A stretch of DNA of 6,816 nt from an uncultured Christensenellaceae bacterium. Its GTDB lineage: Bacteria; Bacillota; Clostridia; Christensenellales; Christensenellaceae. The translations under genes were made by a program, and so were the position numbers. Positions within the stretch are counted from its first letter, which is position 1; every line of letters starts with the position of its first letter. The notes beneath the pieces are model-generated. The model was not told the origin of the DNA. It was given only the letters and a program-made list of their open reading frames with translations, and made no database searches. The stretch spans positions 1-6,816 of the forward strand of contig CAKSBK010000057.1 of assembly GCA_934438035.1 (NCBI GenBank), given 5' to 3'. Below are positions 5,498 through 6,816 of this stretch, piece by piece.

Positions 5498-6094
5498 ATG
5501 TATGAGATAGAGTCGGTTGAAAAGCTTAAAGAGCAATTTGCAAAGCTTCCCGGAGTAGGCCCTAAAAGCGCGGCGAGAATGGCATATCACATAATAGAAA
5601 TGCCGCCGGAGGAAGTTAAGCAATTTGCAAAAGACATGTATACCGCAAGGCTCAGCGTTAAATACTGCTCGGTATGCGGAGTGATTACCGACAGAGACGT
5701 TTGCCCTATTTGCGACGACGCTTCAAGAGACCATAGCCAAATTTGCGTGGTTAAGGATTCAAAGGACGTTGCGGCGTTTGAAAGGGTAAGAGAATATAAA
5801 GGCGTTTACCACGTTTTGGGCGGGGCGATATCTCCTTTAAACGGGATAGGCCCCGATGATATACGCATAAAGGAGCTTTTGGAAAGAATTAAAGGCGGTA
5901 AGGTAAAAGAAGTGATTCTTGCAACCAATCCGGACGTTTCGGGAGAGGCGACCGCCGTTTACATTTCCAGGTTGTTAAAGGATTTCGACGTAAAGGTTAC
6001 AAGAATTGCTCACGGCGTACCCGTGGGAGGCGAACTTGAATATACTGACGAAATTACGCTGCTTAAGGCTTTTGAGGGCAGAACTTCTTATTGA
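5498..6094 (+). CDS. recR: recombination protein RecR
   Basis: RecR works with RecO (and RecF) to load RecA on gapped DNA during recombinational repair. Its 198 residues match the family. In order these are a helix-hairpin-helix [16 protein letters not shown] (17-32), a zinc finger with C57, C60, C69 and C72, and a Toprim domain from about 80 with [14 protein letters not shown] (109-122) and [16 protein letters not shown] (141-156). The C-terminal [14 protein letters not shown] motif is at 169-182. The Toprim strand that reads VVE in many RecR proteins is VVK here (K86); this position varies in the family. The start is 2 bases after the ybaB stop, with only a distant GGGGG run as ribosome site, so translation is probably coupled. 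No terminator follows immediately. Confidence 0.96.
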   Translation: MYEIESVEKLKEQFAKLPGVGPKSAARMAYHIIEMPPEEVKQFAKDMYTARLSVKYCSVCGVITDRDVCPICDDASRDHSQICVVKDSKDVAAFERVREYKGVYHVLGGAISPLNGIGPDDIRIKELLERIKGGKVKEVILATNPDVSGEATAVYISRLLKDFDVKVTRIAHGVPVGGELEYTDEITLLKAFEGRTSY

Positions 6095-6109
6095 TTTATG
6101 GAAAATAAT

Positions 6110-6138
6110 GTATAACACGGGCGCATACGGGATATAAT
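6110..6138 (+). promoter_or_regulatory. candidate promoter before the DUF2508 gene
   Basis: A perfect TATAAT at 6133-6138 sits in the 79-base gap between recR and the DUF2508 gene. The -35 position is poor (GTATAA at 6110-6115 with spacer 17). A start near 6145 would fall in the palindrome CTACGTAG (6142-6149) and leave a leader of about 30 bases before the ATG. Confidence 0.4.
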
Positions 6139-6173
6139 TAGCTACGTAGACTTTTATTTAAGGAGGACTCCGT

Positions 6174-6377
6174 ATGCAGGGCGTTAATAAGAACGTGCAG
6201 GAAAACCTCGAATACGAGGCGCAGCTTGCGCTTGATGCAATCAAAAACGCAGAGAACATGTTTAATTATTCTGATGACCCGGAGCTTGTTGAATGCGCAA
6301 TTTTTCAGATGGAATCCGCAAGGAGAAGATATAATTATATGCTTAAGAGAATAAAGCAAAAGAGCGCAGAGATTTAA
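6174..6377 (+). CDS. yaaL: DUF2508 family protein (YaaL-like)
   Basis: The product is a 67-residue, highly charged and probably all-helical cytosolic protein. The family signature is the stretch DPELVECAIFQMESA followed by RRRYNYMLKRIK (about residues 35-61), where a 'D-x-x-L-(I/V)-(D/E)-x-AI' helix leads to an 'RY-x-YL' helix. The function of the family is unknown. Its place between recR and bofA matches B. subtilis yaaL, which supports the name. AAGGAGG at 6160-6166 is a near-perfect ribosome site with 7-base spacing. The start codon lies within an inverted repeat whose other arm is at 6123-6130, so a read-through transcript from recR could hide the start. Confidence 0.85.
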   Translation: MQGVNKNVQENLEYEAQLALDAIKNAENMFNYSDDPELVECAIFQMESARRRYNYMLKRIKQKSAEI

Positions 6378-6380
6378 AGC

Positions 6381-6439
6381 GAATATCTCCGCATGCCGAA
6401 GACATATTATTGTAATACGGTTTGCGGAGGTGTTTTTTT
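6381..6439 (+). terminator. terminator-like hairpin overlapping the bofA ribosome site
   Basis: Left arm 6381-6393 pairs with right arm 6423-6435 over 13 positions. The core CTCCGCA/TGCGGAG is perfect and three outer pairs are G-U. One mismatch inside, GCCG (6395-6398) pairs with CGGT (6418-6421). T-tract 6433-6439 follows, so it looks like an intrinsic terminator after the DUF2508 gene. The right arm contains GGAGG, the bofA ribosome site, so the same fold would also block bofA translation. Confidence 0.6.
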
Positions 6440-6712
6440 ATGCACGTGAAAATAAACTGGGCGTTGACCTTGGCGTTTGTTGCGGCGCTTATCTTTATAT
6501 ATTTAAGCGGAAGAATTATAGTTAAACAGCCCAAAAGGGTGCTGGGGTATGTTCTTAACGGAATAATGGGCGTAATAATGCTCATACTCCTCTCGGAAAT
6601 ACTGGAATTTTCGGGAGTATATCTTCCTGTCAGCGGAGTAACGCTTGCTTTAAGCGGGCTCTTAGGCGCGCCGGGAGTGATTTTAAGCGTGCTCATATGC
6701 TGCGTGCTTTAA
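6440..6712 (+). CDS. bofA: BofA-type inhibitor of pro-sigma-K processing
   Basis: The product is a 90-residue integral membrane protein, close to the length of B. subtilis BofA. There BofA sits in the membrane around the forespore and, with SpoIVFA, keeps the protease SpoIVFB inactive until the forespore signals, delaying sigma-K activation. Hydrophobic segments lie at about residues 8-24 and 34-52, and a hydrophobic C-terminal region runs from about 64 to 90. The conserved C-terminal GLLGAPGV motif is at 73-80. The ATG at 6440 was chosen because GGAGG (6426-6430) lies 9 bases before it; an in-frame TTG at 6422 would overlap this site. Position after the DUF2508 gene matches the Bacillus gene order. 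A family-level call is safe, but the exact role in this organism is inferred. Confidence 0.88.
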   Translation: MHVKINWALTLAFVAALIFIYLSGRIIVKQPKRVLGYVLNGIMGVIMLILLSEILEFSGVYLPVSGVTLALSGLLGAPGVILSVLICCVL

Positions 6713-6720
6713 CCCTATAC

Positions 6721-6749
6721 TTGATTATTCTGAGCATTTTTGATATCAT
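6721..6749 (+). promoter_or_regulatory. candidate promoter nested in the bofA terminator
   Basis: TTGATT (6721-6726) and TATCAT (6744-6749) are separated by 17 bases. The -10 lies in the left arm of the terminator hairpin. A transcript starting near 6756 would contain only the right arm and so escape termination, and would reach the AGGAG site at 6774 after a short leader. Confidence 0.35.
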
Positions 6750-6773
6750 GAAATAAATTCATGATATTTTTTT
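6743..6773 (+). terminator. intrinsic terminator after bofA
   Basis: ATATCATGAA (6743-6752) and TTCATGATAT (6758-6767) form a perfect 10-base-pair stem with a 5-base loop, followed by TTTTTT (6768-6773). The stem is A+T-rich, so moderate strength is expected. It ends directly before the ribosome site of the next gene. Confidence 0.75.
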
Positions 6774-6784
6774 AGGAGAAAATT

Positions 6785-6816
6785 TTGCGGGAATTTATAT
6801 CTGCAAGCCCCGATGA
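6785..6816 (+). CDS. N-terminus of next gene, possibly TsaE (partial)
   Basis: AGGAG at 6774-6778 lies 6 bases before a TTG that opens the reading MREFISASPD up to the window edge. A start of the form M-x-x-F-I-S-x-SP-(E/D) is common in TsaE, the ATPase of the threonylcarbamoyl-adenosine tRNA modification pathway, where 'SPEET' leads into the first helix. Only ten residues are visible, and the Walker A motif that would prove this lies outside the window, so the product is a guess and the gene itself is likely. The TTG start suggests modest translation. Confidence 0.4.
   Translation, partial: MREFISASPD

Noticed and set aside
6104..6131. Sigma-E-like promoter (CATACGGG with an upstream AATA) before the DUF2508 gene
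   Set aside because: Only the CATAC part fits the -10, and the -35 match is too loose to support a sporulation-sigma promoter by eye.

Overview
The right two thirds of this window carries the conserved gene string dnaX - ybaB/ebfC - recR - DUF2508 (yaaL) - bofA. This is the order seen at the replication/recombination locus of endospore-forming Firmicutes. BofA is a sporulation protein, so together with the strong AGGAGG-type ribosome sites and the A+T-rich spacers this suggests a spore-forming member of the Clostridia. The species cannot be named from the sequence. No SRP RNA signature was seen upstream of dnaX, where Bacillus keeps it.

Layout. Positions 1-302 hold the possible tail of a gene entering from the left, a 33-codon signal-peptide-like ORF and a hairpin terminator. 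Positions 359-1566 form an accessory block: a 58-residue DUF4177-like protein, a possibly frameshifted small ORF, and a NapH-type polytopic membrane ferredoxin with two 4Fe-4S motifs. A strong intrinsic terminator follows (1732-1780). Positions 1781-2207 have no convincing gene and look like decayed coding sequence.

An extended -10 promoter at about 2208-2236 then starts a tightly packed operon: a two-CBS-domain protein, an uncharacterised membrane protein, dnaX, ybaB and recR. The membrane protein resembles a SipW/Sec11-type signal peptidase whose catalytic positions are replaced, with a long cytoplasmic coiled-coil tail added. Gaps within the operon are 2-16 bases, and dnaX overlaps its upstream neighbour by 11 bases. 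A second promoter-like site lies before the DUF2508 gene. bofA follows, with its ribosome site buried in a hairpin that also looks like a terminator. After a final terminator, a TTG-started gene (perhaps tsaE) runs off the right edge.

How the genes relate. DnaX (clamp loader), YbaB (DNA-binding) and RecR (recombinational repair) serve replication and repair. DUF2508 and BofA are their usual sporulation-linked followers. The CBS protein probably senses an adenine nucleotide. The signal-peptidase-like protein is the least explained gene and the best candidate for something undescribed. Leucine codon use changes sharply, from CTG-rich in the membrane ferredoxin to CTT-rich in dnaX, which suggests that the left block has a different history from the core operon.
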